This document shows, piece after piece, positions 51,375-58,297 of a stretch of 64,000 nt of DNA. Every line of letters begins with the position of its first letter. Position 1 is the first letter of the stretch. Source of the stretch: Lachnospiraceae bacterium (GTDB lineage Bacteria; Bacillota; Clostridia; Lachnospirales; Lachnospiraceae); assembly GCA_910575775.1 (NCBI GenBank), contig CAJTEY010000004.1, forward strand, positions 1 through 64,000, read 5' to 3'. The position numbers and the translations under genes are program-made. Under the pieces are notes generated by a model. That model did not search any database. It was not told the DNA's origin and saw nothing but the letters and a program-made list of their open reading frames with translations.

Positions 51375-52225
51375 AGGCAAATCTCCTTTCCGTTCAGCAG
51401 CTTTTTAAGGCGTTCCATTTTCTCCCGTGCTTTGTCTTTTCTGAAATTCTCCCCGGTAATGCAGACGGGGCAGCACATTTCCGTAAGGCGGTCATATATC
51501 CGGGCGTGGGCGGTGTCCTCCGGGTTCTGTAATTCCTCCAGTGTGAGGTTCGTTGTCACGATTAGGGGCTTGCCGCTGCGGTATCGGCTGTCTATCACGT
51601 TATAGACTTGCTCTAAGCCGTATTCCGTGCCACGCTCCATGCCAAAATCGTCAAGGATAAGCAGAGGGAAGCTGCAAAGGCGGGCTATGTATTCGTTACG
51701 GTCTTTGAAGCTGGCGGCAAGGTCATTGAGTATCAAAGCAAAGTTCGTCATGCAGACGGAAATCTCTTTCTCCATGAGGGCGTTGGCGATACACCCGGCA
51801 AAATAGCTTTTCCCTGTGCCAACACTTCCCCACAAAATCAGCCCGTGGTTCTCCGCTTTCATCACTTCCCAACACTCCATATATTCACGGGCATAACACA
51901 TTTGCGGGCATTTCCCGTTGTCGTTTTCAAACGTCCATTCCCGCATAGCCGGGTCGGTGAAGCCTGTCCGTTTCAGCCGTTCCACTTCCTCCCGGTGCTT
52001 GTATTCCCGGTGTCTGGCTTCCAGCGTTTCCCGGCGTTTCCGCTGGCAGTCACATTCTTTGGGGTGGCGGTCACGTCCGAAAAAGGTCTTGCCCTCCGGG
52101 AAGTAGGCTTCTTTGGGCTGGCGGCAGCTCCCGCAATATAAAAGCCCGTCCTCCCCGGTGTAGTCCTCCGGCTCTGCTTCCTGTGCCGTGGCAAGCCGGA
52201 AAATGGCGTTATCGTAATCACACAT
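51371..52225 (-). CDS. DnaC-like AAA+ ATP-binding protein (helicase loader type)
   Basis: A 284-aa protein with an N-terminal Cys cluster (LLYCGSCRQPKEAYF; CDCQRKR) and a DnaC/IstB-like AAA+ domain: Walker A ILWGSVGTGKSYFAG, Walker B PLLILDDFGMERGTEYG, sensor IVTTNLTLEEL and arginine RIYDRLTEM. It probably loads the host DnaB helicase for replication of the excised element, together with the RepA-like protein upstream. AAGGAGG precedes ATG 52225. Confidence 0.88.
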   Translation of the reverse strand: MCDYDNAIFRLATAQEAEPEDYTGEDGLLYCGSCRQPKEAYFPEGKTFFGRDRHPKECDCQRKRRETLEARHREYKHREEVERLKRTGFTDPAMREWTFENDNGKCPQMCYAREYMECWEVMKAENHGLILWGSVGTGKSYFAGCIANALMEKEISVCMTNFALILNDLAASFKDRNEYIARLCSFPLLILDDFGMERGTEYGLEQVYNVIDSRYRSGKPLIVTTNLTLEELQNPEDTAHARIYDRLTEMCCPVCITGENFRKDKAREKMERLKKLLNGKEICL

Positions 52226-52287
52226 AAAATCGTCCTCCTTGTTCATGGTCTTTCACGCCCTGTTTACGGGGCGTTGTGTCTATGCGG

Positions 52288-53052
52288 TCAAAGGCTCTCG
52301 CCCTCTTTGTAGGAATAATCGGGGATTCCCTTTTTCGGGTTCTCCTTTTTCTCCCGGTTTAACCAGCGGCGCAATGCGGCGGTATGGCACACATAATCAT
52401 TCCCGGTGGCAGCTATGAACTCGCTCATTTCCTCAATGAGCCGTTCCAGCCTGTCCGGGTATTCCTCTTTCAGCTCCGCATATTCGCTTTCAGAGAGGAA
52501 AACATTCTGGTATCTGCCAAACGGGGCGGGCGGCTTCTCACTCGCTCCTTTTAGTTGGTTCTCTTTTAGTTTGTTTATAGTAAGTTGGTTAGGGGTCGGT
52601 TTTCCGTCCAACGCAAAGGTCGGTTTTCCGTCCTTATGAGGGTCGCTTTTCCGGCTATCAGAGGGTCGGTTTTCCGACTGTATGGCGGTCATATGGTCGG
52701 AAAACTGTACCACTGGCACTTGCGGCACTTTCACATAAAGGCGGTTCGGTGCGGAGAAGCCCCGGCGTTCCCTCACCAGAAGCCCGGCAGCGTCCAGCTC
52801 GTTCAGTGCGGCTTTTATGGCGGTGCTGCCTTTATCCAGCATTTCCGCTATCTCCGAAACAGGGTAGACAATGTATGTCCTGCCCTCGCTGTCCTGCCAG
52901 CCGTTCTTCTGTGAGAGTTCGGAACGGTCAAGGAGCAGCGAATAAAGCAGCTTTGCGGTCTGTGACAAGTCCATTTTCAGCAGAAAACGGGGGTATCGGA
53001 AAAACGGCGGCATGATGGTGTCGGCTGTGATGTATTCGGTTATGGTTCTCAC
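52288..53052 (-). CDS. repA: Replication initiator RepA-like protein, element B
   Basis: A 254-aa protein with the RepA_N winged helix (IMPPFFRYPRFLLKMDLSQTAKLLYSLLLDRS; STAIKAALNELDAAGLLVRERRGFSAPNRLYVKV), a linker with four KPTFALDG-like repeats, and a C-terminal DUF6017-like helical domain (SESEYAELKEEYPDRLERLIEEMSEFI). The start is odd: AGGAGG directly abuts an in-frame GTG (53052), and the next ATG is at 53013, so the true start may be non-canonical. It is followed by the DnaC-like gene. Confidence 0.82.
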   Translation of the reverse strand: MRTITEYITADTIMPPFFRYPRFLLKMDLSQTAKLLYSLLLDRSELSQKNGWQDSEGRTYIVYPVSEIAEMLDKGSTAIKAALNELDAAGLLVRERRGFSAPNRLYVKVPQVPVVQFSDHMTAIQSENRPSDSRKSDPHKDGKPTFALDGKPTPNQLTINKLKENQLKGASEKPPAPFGRYQNVFLSESEYAELKEEYPDRLERLIEEMSEFIAATGNDYVCHTAALRRWLNREKKENPKKGIPDYSYKEGESL

Positions 53053-53152
53053 CTCCTGTCTGTGGCTTCTGTTACGCAGTTAAAACGGCATTTTCGGGGA
53101 TAAAGGATAAATGTATCGCATACCCTTTGAGGGCGGTCAAAAAAGCCTTGAT

Positions 53153-53539
53153 TTACGGGGGTCTGGAATATCCTAAAGCGTGACATTTATCCCTCTGTTT
53201 CCGCTTGCGCTGTGTGGCTTTGATTCTTTTCATGCGTCCGGCGCACTCCGGGTAGTATTTCCCCCGGTTTGACTTGGGGAGAAAATACCCGCCGCACTCG
53301 GTACAGCGTTTCCTGTCTGCCCGGTGGAGTAGGGCGGCTTCCAGTTTCCCGTCCAGCGGCAGCACGGCGGTAATGAACCAGCGGCATATAAGCGAATAGC
53401 TGATACTCTGGACGCATACGCAAGGCTCGCCGTTATCCAGCAAGATACAGTTGCTGTTATCGTAGTTGCAGCACTCATGCACAAGACGGCGGGCGGCTCT
53501 GTACTGCTGGTAGTCCATGTAGGGGCGTTTACCGTTCAT
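53153..53539 (-). CDS. Cysteine-rich VLP domain protein
   Basis: A 128-aa protein: MNGKRPYMDYQQYRAARRLVHECCNYDNSNCILLDNGEPCVCVQSISYSLICRWFITAVLPLD contains the conserved Cys-rich VLP motif, followed by CTECGGYFLPKSNRGKYYPECAGRMKRI, a second zinc-like cluster with a basic C-terminus. The family is regularly found beside MobA in mobilizable elements and probably binds DNA. ATG 53539 overlaps the mobA end by 11 bp. Confidence 0.85.
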   Translation of the reverse strand: MNGKRPYMDYQQYRAARRLVHECCNYDNSNCILLDNGEPCVCVQSISYSLICRWFITAVLPLDGKLEAALLHRADRKRCTECGGYFLPKSNRGKYYPECAGRMKRIKATQRKRKQRDKCHALGYSRPP

Positions 53540-55169
53540 TTTCCCGCCCCTTTCCCCGTTCCGGCTCACGGCGTAATATTTTGTCAAGATTGCTTTTCAC
53601 GGTCTGCAATTCCCGGACGTTCGCTTTCTTCTTCCGGTACTCGTTGTAAAGGGCGTTTTTCTCTTTGGTAAGCTGCTCAATCTCGGTCTGTAATGCTTTG
53701 GACGCTGGCAGCTTGGAGATTCCCTGTGCCTTGAAATACCGGGCGGCAGATTCGGAAATGATAAATTCGCTTTCGTGCTGCTCCCGGTAGGCTTTTCGGG
53801 CTTTCTCCGTTTTCTGCGCCCGCAGTCCGTCACGGGCTGGCTTGGTCTTGATGTACGCCAATAGCTGTTTCTGCAAGTCCTTTTTCTCCTGCAAGGTGCT
53901 TTCCACGGTTTTCAGTTTCCCGGTCACTTCATGCAGTCCGGCACTGGCAGCGGCAAGGGCGGCTTCCAGTTCCTCCGGGGAAGAAAAGCCGGATTCCTCG
54001 TAAACGCTCATGGTAGCCGCCATTTGCTTCAAGTTGTGTAAGGTCGCCCATTTCTCATAGCCTTTCCCCTTGCCCTCGGCTTTCTTGGCGGCTATGTCTA
54101 CCATGCGCTGTACGCTGTCCTGTTTCGGGGCGTTTACAGCGGCTTTGTTGCACTGTAAGCGGTCTTTTATGCTGCGGGGGTATTCCTGTTGGGGTAGGGG
54201 CGTTTCGGCGGCTCTGGCGGCGTTCTGTGCGTTTATGGTGAGTGCTTCCAGTACGGCGGCACGGTCAAAATCATCACCCAGTTTCCGGGCAGTGATGGGC
54301 TTCGTCCTGTCCGGCGTGAGATACGATAATCTCCCCCGGCTCTCCTTGACGGTCACGCCCTGTTGTAGCAGCTTCCCGGAAAAATCCTCAAAGGAAACGG
54401 CAGAGGACAGGGCGGCTCGGATTGTGCGCCGTAATTTCTCCTTGTCGGTTTCAAACTTGGTCTGTTTGGGCGGCTCTCCCGTGGCGGCTTGGGAAGCGTT
54501 CTCCTTATCCAGTGCGGCTTGTCCTTTCCGCTTCGCCCAATACTCACGCTCGGTAATGCGGTTCTTGCTCCCGTTCAGCAAGTCAATCTGATAGAGGTTT
54601 TCCCGGTGGCACATCTCCATGACTTCCGCTTTGAAATACTCCATAGCTGCGTCCGTACAGCGGTGCTTGCAGCCCTCCCTTGTGTCGGCTGGTCTTTCCA
54701 TGTAGGGCAATAGCGGCACTTCGGCAATCCGCAAGCTGTTTATGACGATATGCACATGAATGTTGCCGCTGTGGTTATGCCCGTCTGGGTGAGTACAAAC
54801 AAGGGCTTGGTGTCCGGGAAAATGCTCTTTACAAAACTGCTCGCCCAATACTTGCGCCCGGTCTACGGTCAAGCCGTTGTCTGATGCGTCACGGGGGTCA
54901 AAACTGATAATGTAATGGTGGCTCTTTACGTCCTCACGTTTCTGGTTTTTGCTGTATTTGAGATTGGAGCGCATACACGCTATGGCGAAATCTTCCCCGC
55001 CACAATTCAGAGAGGAAATGCGGTAACCGTCACGGGGAACAAGCCGCCCATTCCCGTCCAGTGTGGGCTTCATGGTAAACTCGTCATGTTCAAAAGTTAG
55101 GTACTGCTCGGCAGCTCCGTAGTCGGCATTTTTAGAGCTGATATGTTTGAATGTTGCCAACGGCTTCAC
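53529..55169 (-). CDS. mobA: MobA relaxase (MOBP type), element B
   Basis: A 546-aa relaxase. The N-terminal AEQYLTFEHDEF contains a candidate nicking Tyr, and HPDGHNHSGNIHVHIVINS is the histidine metal motif preceded by ALVCT. The rest is basic and coiled coil (KKDLQKQLLAYIKTKPARDGLRAQ). The start is GTG 55169 inside the mobC end (38-bp overlap). It is the third relaxase in the window, and its oriT is expected in 55606-55720. Confidence 0.9.
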   Translation of the reverse strand: MKPLATFKHISSKNADYGAAEQYLTFEHDEFTMKPTLDGNGRLVPRDGYRISSLNCGGEDFAIACMRSNLKYSKNQKREDVKSHHYIISFDPRDASDNGLTVDRAQVLGEQFCKEHFPGHQALVCTHPDGHNHSGNIHVHIVINSLRIAEVPLLPYMERPADTREGCKHRCTDAAMEYFKAEVMEMCHRENLYQIDLLNGSKNRITEREYWAKRKGQAALDKENASQAATGEPPKQTKFETDKEKLRRTIRAALSSAVSFEDFSGKLLQQGVTVKESRGRLSYLTPDRTKPITARKLGDDFDRAAVLEALTINAQNAARAAETPLPQQEYPRSIKDRLQCNKAAVNAPKQDSVQRMVDIAAKKAEGKGKGYEKWATLHNLKQMAATMSVYEESGFSSPEELEAALAAASAGLHEVTGKLKTVESTLQEKKDLQKQLLAYIKTKPARDGLRAQKTEKARKAYREQHESEFIISESAARYFKAQGISKLPASKALQTEIEQLTKEKNALYNEYRKKKANVRELQTVKSNLDKILRREPERGKGRENER

Positions 55170-55527
55170 CTACTTTCTGCAAGACTTCAAACTTCAAGGC
55201 GGCAAGCTCCGCTGTGGCGGCTCTTACCTCTTGGGAGAGGGTGTTATAGGGTGCGCCGTACTCGTTCAGACAGCGGGCAATCTGATTCAAGTTGCCGCCG
55301 ATTTTCCCATACTCGGCTGTGAGTTTTCCAACAGCAGACAGCAATTCATCATTGACCGGGGAAACGGTGATAACCGGGCATATCCTTGATTTGGTTAGGG
55401 CTTGCCGGATATATTCAGACTGGCTCATTTTGCAGAGAGAAACACGCTCGGAAAACTCGGCGTATTCTTCCTCGGTCAAACGTGTCTTGATTACCCGGCG
55501 GCGGTGGGGCGTGTTGTATCTTTTCAT
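55132..55527 (-). CDS. mobC: MobC relaxosome protein, element B
   Basis: A 131-aa protein: MKRYNTPHRRRVIKTRLTEEEYAEFSERVSLCKMSQSEYIRQAL (ribbon-helix-helix type) then GKIGGNLNQIARCLNEYGAPYNT, the MobC C-terminal signature. AAAGGAG supports ATG 55527; the open frame extends upstream through the non-coding oriT region. It overlaps mobA. It would bind oriT and open DNA for nicking. Confidence 0.9.
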   Translation of the reverse strand: MKRYNTPHRRRVIKTRLTEEEYAEFSERVSLCKMSQSEYIRQALTKSRICPVITVSPVNDELLSAVGKLTAEYGKIGGNLNQIARCLNEYGAPYNTLSQEVRAATAELAALKFEVLQKVGEAVGNIQTYQL

Positions 55528-55605
55528 AGGCTTCAACTCCTTTCTTTTTATGCTTTGCCCTCTCACCAATAGGAGAAAAACAGGGGGCAAAGCGGAAGTG
55601 TTTTT

Positions 55606-55720
55606 TGAAAAATCCGAAAAAATTTTTCGGGGATTTTTCAAGCGGCGCAAGCCGCAAAAAGGCGGGCTTGGGGTGGCAACCCCAACAAGATTCCCGCAGG
55701 ACAAATTGAGCCGATAGGCG
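55606..55720. other. oriT: Candidate oriT of element B
   Basis: Nested hairpins directly upstream of mobC: GAAAAATCCGAAAAA with its inverted partner (about 55606-55638), GCGGC-GCAA-GCCGC (55642-55655), and the perfect TTGGGGT-GGCA-ACCCCAA (55668-55685) followed by CAAGATTCCCGC. Position and structure suit an oriT with an IR-proximal nic. The remainder of 55528-56073 shows no gene. Confidence 0.55.
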
Positions 55721-56002
55721 AAATTTGGTACTGTGGTAGAATCTTGCTCTTAAAAAGCGGCGGCTTCCTCTGTGTGGGCTTTCCGCTGATACCCTCCACG
55801 GAGAGGGCGGGGCTTTTGCCAACTCTGCGGCAAAATTTACCCCTCTATTACCTACTACGCACGGAAATGAAAATCAGGCAATGTTTTGCGAAATTTCTTT
55901 TCGTCTTTTCCTAACAGGATTTGACAAAACGGGCAGAGATTTCTTTTTATCCCTTTGCACGGCATAATACTGACGATTTTCAAAAATGCCAAAAATGGGC
56001 GC

Positions 56003-56034
56003 AAAAAAACAGGAAACCTTTTCTTGATTTCCTG
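56003..56034 (-). terminator. Intrinsic terminator after the wHTH gene
   Basis: On the minus strand CAGGAAA pairs with TTTCCTG and is followed by seven T residues. It isolates the sigma/wHTH unit from the mob genes. It closely resembles the 43602-43636 terminator of element A. Confidence 0.8.
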
Positions 56035-56073
56035 CTTCTGCGTTGCCGTTGATAGCGGCGGTTATTCAGTTGT

Positions 56074-56502
56074 TCATTCCCCGGAAGCGAATTTGTAGCC
56101 CATGCCTAAAACGGTTTTTATGTAGGTGGGGTTTTGGCTGTCCGGCTCTATCTTTTTCCGCAAGTTGCAAATCACATTTGCCACGCTTGACTGGCAGCTC
56201 TCGCTCTCCATGCTCCATACGGCTTCAAAGATTTGTGCCTTTGTGAATACCCTCCCCGGACTGGCGGCAAGGTAGCAAAGTGTGCCGTATTCCAAACGGG
56301 TAAGGCTTATGTCTGCACCGTCTTTCAGTACCCGGCGTTGGTGTGGTCTGATTTCCAATCCCGGAAAAATCAGCATAGGGGAATGTGGCGGCTGTATGGC
56401 TTCCAGCGGTATCATATCAACAAGGGCGGCTATGGCTTCCTCAACTGCTTTTTCTTCCGTGTCTTTGAATGTGAGTATGATTATTTTAGCGACAAATCCC
56501 AC
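56074..56502 (-). CDS. OmpR/PhoB-type winged-helix regulator without a full receiver domain
   Basis: A 142-aa protein with a short N-terminal segment (AKIIILTFKDTEEKAVEEAIAALVDM) and a complete Trans_reg_C winged helix (FPGLEIRPHQRRVLKDGADISLTRLEYGTLCYLAASPGRVFTKAQI, VANVICNLRKKIEPDSQNPTYIKTVLGMGYKF). The phosphoacceptor domain is lacking, so it is probably an orphan regulator of element B functions. The start is uncertain: AGGAGG abuts an in-frame GTG and no ATG is available. Confidence 0.82.
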   Translation of the reverse strand: MGFVAKIIILTFKDTEEKAVEEAIAALVDMIPLEAIQPPHSPMLIFPGLEIRPHQRRVLKDGADISLTRLEYGTLCYLAASPGRVFTKAQIFEAVWSMESESCQSSVANVICNLRKKIEPDSQNPTYIKTVLGMGYKFASGE

Positions 56503-56508
56503 CTCCTG

Positions 56509-56721
56509 TTATGTAGCCTGTCCGTCAAGACGGAACTGGAATAGGGCAGCGACAAGCCGCCGTTTTATGCTGTCCTCGGTGTCCTTGTTGATATGCCCGT
56601 TTTCAAGGGTGGCAAGCCGGATTTGTCTGCTGTAATGCTGTAAAACCTCGTCCACGGCTTCCGGCTCTCCATTGGTCGCTCTGATAATGGTTTCATAAGG
56701 CACAAGGTTAGGTTTCCCCAT
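56509..56721 (-). CDS. Small helix-turn-helix protein downstream of the sigma factor
   Basis: A 70-aa protein: MGKPNLVPYETIIRATNGEPEAVDEVLQHYSRQIRLATLENGHINKDTEDSIKRRLVAALFQF. It matches the small HTH-domain proteins of Tn916-like conjugative elements that follow a sigma-70-like gene. GGAGG lies 9 nt before ATG 56721, and the start overlaps the sigma gene end by 14 bp. It is probably a partner or modulator of that sigma factor. Confidence 0.8.
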   Translation of the reverse strand: MGKPNLVPYETIIRATNGEPEAVDEVLQHYSRQIRLATLENGHINKDTEDSIKRRLVAALFQFRLDGQAT

Positions 56722-57151
56722 GTGAAAGCACCTCCATTTCTTTCTGTAACATCTGCAAGGCACTGTGTATGTGATGCCATGCTGTACTCCGGCAGCTTCC
56801 GTATATTTCCCCGATTTCCTGTTGTGTATAACGTCCGAAAAAGTAAAGGTAAATAATTTCTCTCTTTTTCTTTGGCAACGATAACAGGGCAGCGGCAAGA
56901 TTCCCATTGGTGAGAATGATTGTCTGACCGCATATCGTGATACGGTATTCCTTGTAGGGGTCTGCAAAATATTCATCTGACGTACTGAATGGGTAAAATT
57001 TTTCTTCTGTGAGGTATTCAAAGGATATTTCCCTTTGCCGCCGTCTGCTCCGTTCCCGCCATGCGTTGATAGCGGCATAGCGTATCACAACTTTGCAGAA
57101 ACCATTAAAAGTATACATGATGTGTTCCTTGTATGCTTCTGTGCAATTCAT
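56708..57151 (-). CDS. Sigma-70 family RNA polymerase sigma factor-like protein
   Basis: A 147-aa protein of the kind found in Tn916-like and related elements. Region 2-like helices occur near the start (YTFNGFCKVVIRYAAINAWRERSRRRQREISFEYL). Region 4 is ALLSLPKKKREIIYLYFFGRYTQQEIGEIYGSCRSTAWHHIHSALQML. AGAGGAGGGG supports ATG 57151. It is the first gene of the element B regulatory unit and may direct expression of excision or mobilization genes (inferred from family context). Confidence 0.85.
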   Translation of the reverse strand: MNCTEAYKEHIMYTFNGFCKVVIRYAAINAWRERSRRRQREISFEYLTEEKFYPFSTSDEYFADPYKEYRITICGQTIILTNGNLAAALLSLPKKKREIIYLYFFGRYTQQEIGEIYGSCRSTAWHHIHSALQMLQKEMEVLSHGET

Positions 57152-57278
57152 AGAAAATGCCCCTCCTCTCCAATATGACAAAAATTCAACTATCTTTTCA
57201 CTTTCACCATATTATTTCCCGCCTTTGTCGATTCGCTCCCAGCTAAGTACAGCTCGTCAATTTGTTCCTCATAGTGGA

Positions 57279-57400
57279 ATAGCCTGTTATGCACATTTCC
57301 ATAATGCTTGTCTTTTTGTCTTTGGTTCGAAATAGTGTGGTGTTGGTGGTCTATCTCTTGTTTTCGGCTTCTTGTTTCTTTACTGTACATGAGCATTTTG
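57279..57400. repeat. Element-end direct repeat, copy 1 (right end of element B)
   Basis: The segment starting ATAGCCTGTTATGCACATTT and ending in GTACATGAGC is repeated at 61702-61836 in the same orientation, apart from point changes and a roughly 15-nt insertion in the other copy. It is the terminal attachment-site arm of element B. The rest of 57152-57524 has no gene. Confidence 0.85.
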
Positions 57401-57524
57401 CCCATTCTCTGCAAAATGCTTTTACTTTATCTGTACTATCTTTATCCCCGGCAAATATTAGCAAAGGAAATAGAAGGCTTTTTCTCCTGTTTTTGCAATT
57501 TATACTATAAATTTTTCATTCAAT

Positions 57525-58283
57525 TTACCACCCCATTTCCATAAGCCAATTATTTAAAGCTCGTTCTCGTTTTTGTGAATCAATTTTATATTTTCCTAAA
57601 TTATGCTCACCTTTTATATTTCCGTCAACTATGTACATAACTCTTGTACACTTTGCGGCAACCTTTACATCATGTGTCACAAGCATTATTGTAGTTCCGT
57701 TATCATTTAATTTTGTAAGTTCTTCCATAACTTCATCAGAAGAAGTACGATTTAAAGCTCCTGTTGGCTCGTCTGCAAAAATAATTTTTGGATTATTAAT
57801 CATACTGCGGCAAATACATGCACGTTGTAATTGCCCTCCTGAAACTTCGTTTATGTCATTATCTGCAATTTCCATAATTCCAAGTTTACGCATTAGGGCA
57901 TGTCCTCTTTGAAGGATTTCATTTCGGTTTTCATTATTTTTTTTAGATTGCACTGCCGGAAGTATAATATTGTCTGTTATGGTAAGATTTTTTAGCATAT
58001 ACATTTGTTGAAAAATAAATCCAATATCATCAAGTCGTAAATTTGCCAGTTCTTTTTCTTTCATTTTAACAATATTTTTATTACCAATCTTTACTTCTCC
58101 TGAGGTTACACTATCCAAACCTGAAACCGAGTAAAGTAATGTCGATTTACCTGAACCGGAAGGCCCCATAATAGCAACCATTTCTCCTTTAGAAATATTA
58201 AAATTTACATTTTCAAGAATATTATTTTGACAGCCATTTACATTATAGGATTTACAAAGATTTCTTACTTCTAAAATATTCAT
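57525..58283 (-). CDS. ABC transporter ATP-binding protein
   Basis: A 252-aa ATPase of the LolD/MacB/BceA class: Walker A IMGPSGSGKSTLLYSVSGLD, Q-loop FIFQQMYML, signature VSGGQLQRACI, Walker B IIFADEPTGALN, H-loop LVTHDVKV. Its start follows AAAAGGAGC, 14 bp after the permease stop. Together with the FtsX-like permease it forms an exporter or resistance module. Confidence 0.93.
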   Translation of the reverse strand: MNILEVRNLCKSYNVNGCQNNILENVNFNISKGEMVAIMGPSGSGKSTLLYSVSGLDSVTSGEVKIGNKNIVKMKEKELANLRLDDIGFIFQQMYMLKNLTITDNIILPAVQSKKNNENRNEILQRGHALMRKLGIMEIADNDINEVSGGQLQRACICRSMINNPKIIFADEPTGALNRTSSDEVMEELTKLNDNGTTIMLVTHDVKVAAKCTRVMYIVDGNIKGEHNLGKYKIDSQKRERALNNWLMEMGW

Positions 58284-58297
58284 AATCTGCTCCTTTT

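Larger units (their letters stand above)
49340..57400. mobile_element. Element B: serine-recombinase mobilizable element
   Basis: The left end (GCTCATGTGGGATAAAGAAG, from 49340) and right end (CTTTACTGTACATGAGC, to 57394) are inverted relative to each other. Contents are recombinase, TnpW, DnaC-like ATPase, RepA-like protein, VLP protein, MobA, MobC, oriT, wHTH, HTH and sigma factor. It is inserted at the GCAAA of the re-formed maff2 site. Confidence 0.75.

Noticed and set aside
43602-56034. The similar hairpins at 43602 and 56003 as inverted ends of a mobile element
   Set aside because: Both have seven T residues on the same strand downstream of a transcript and lie before mob genes; they are better read as homologous terminators.
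56509-57078. 189-codon reading through the sigma-factor region as one protein
   Set aside because: Only the last 70 codons match an HTH protein and carry a Shine-Dalgarno; the rest is the sigma gene in another frame.
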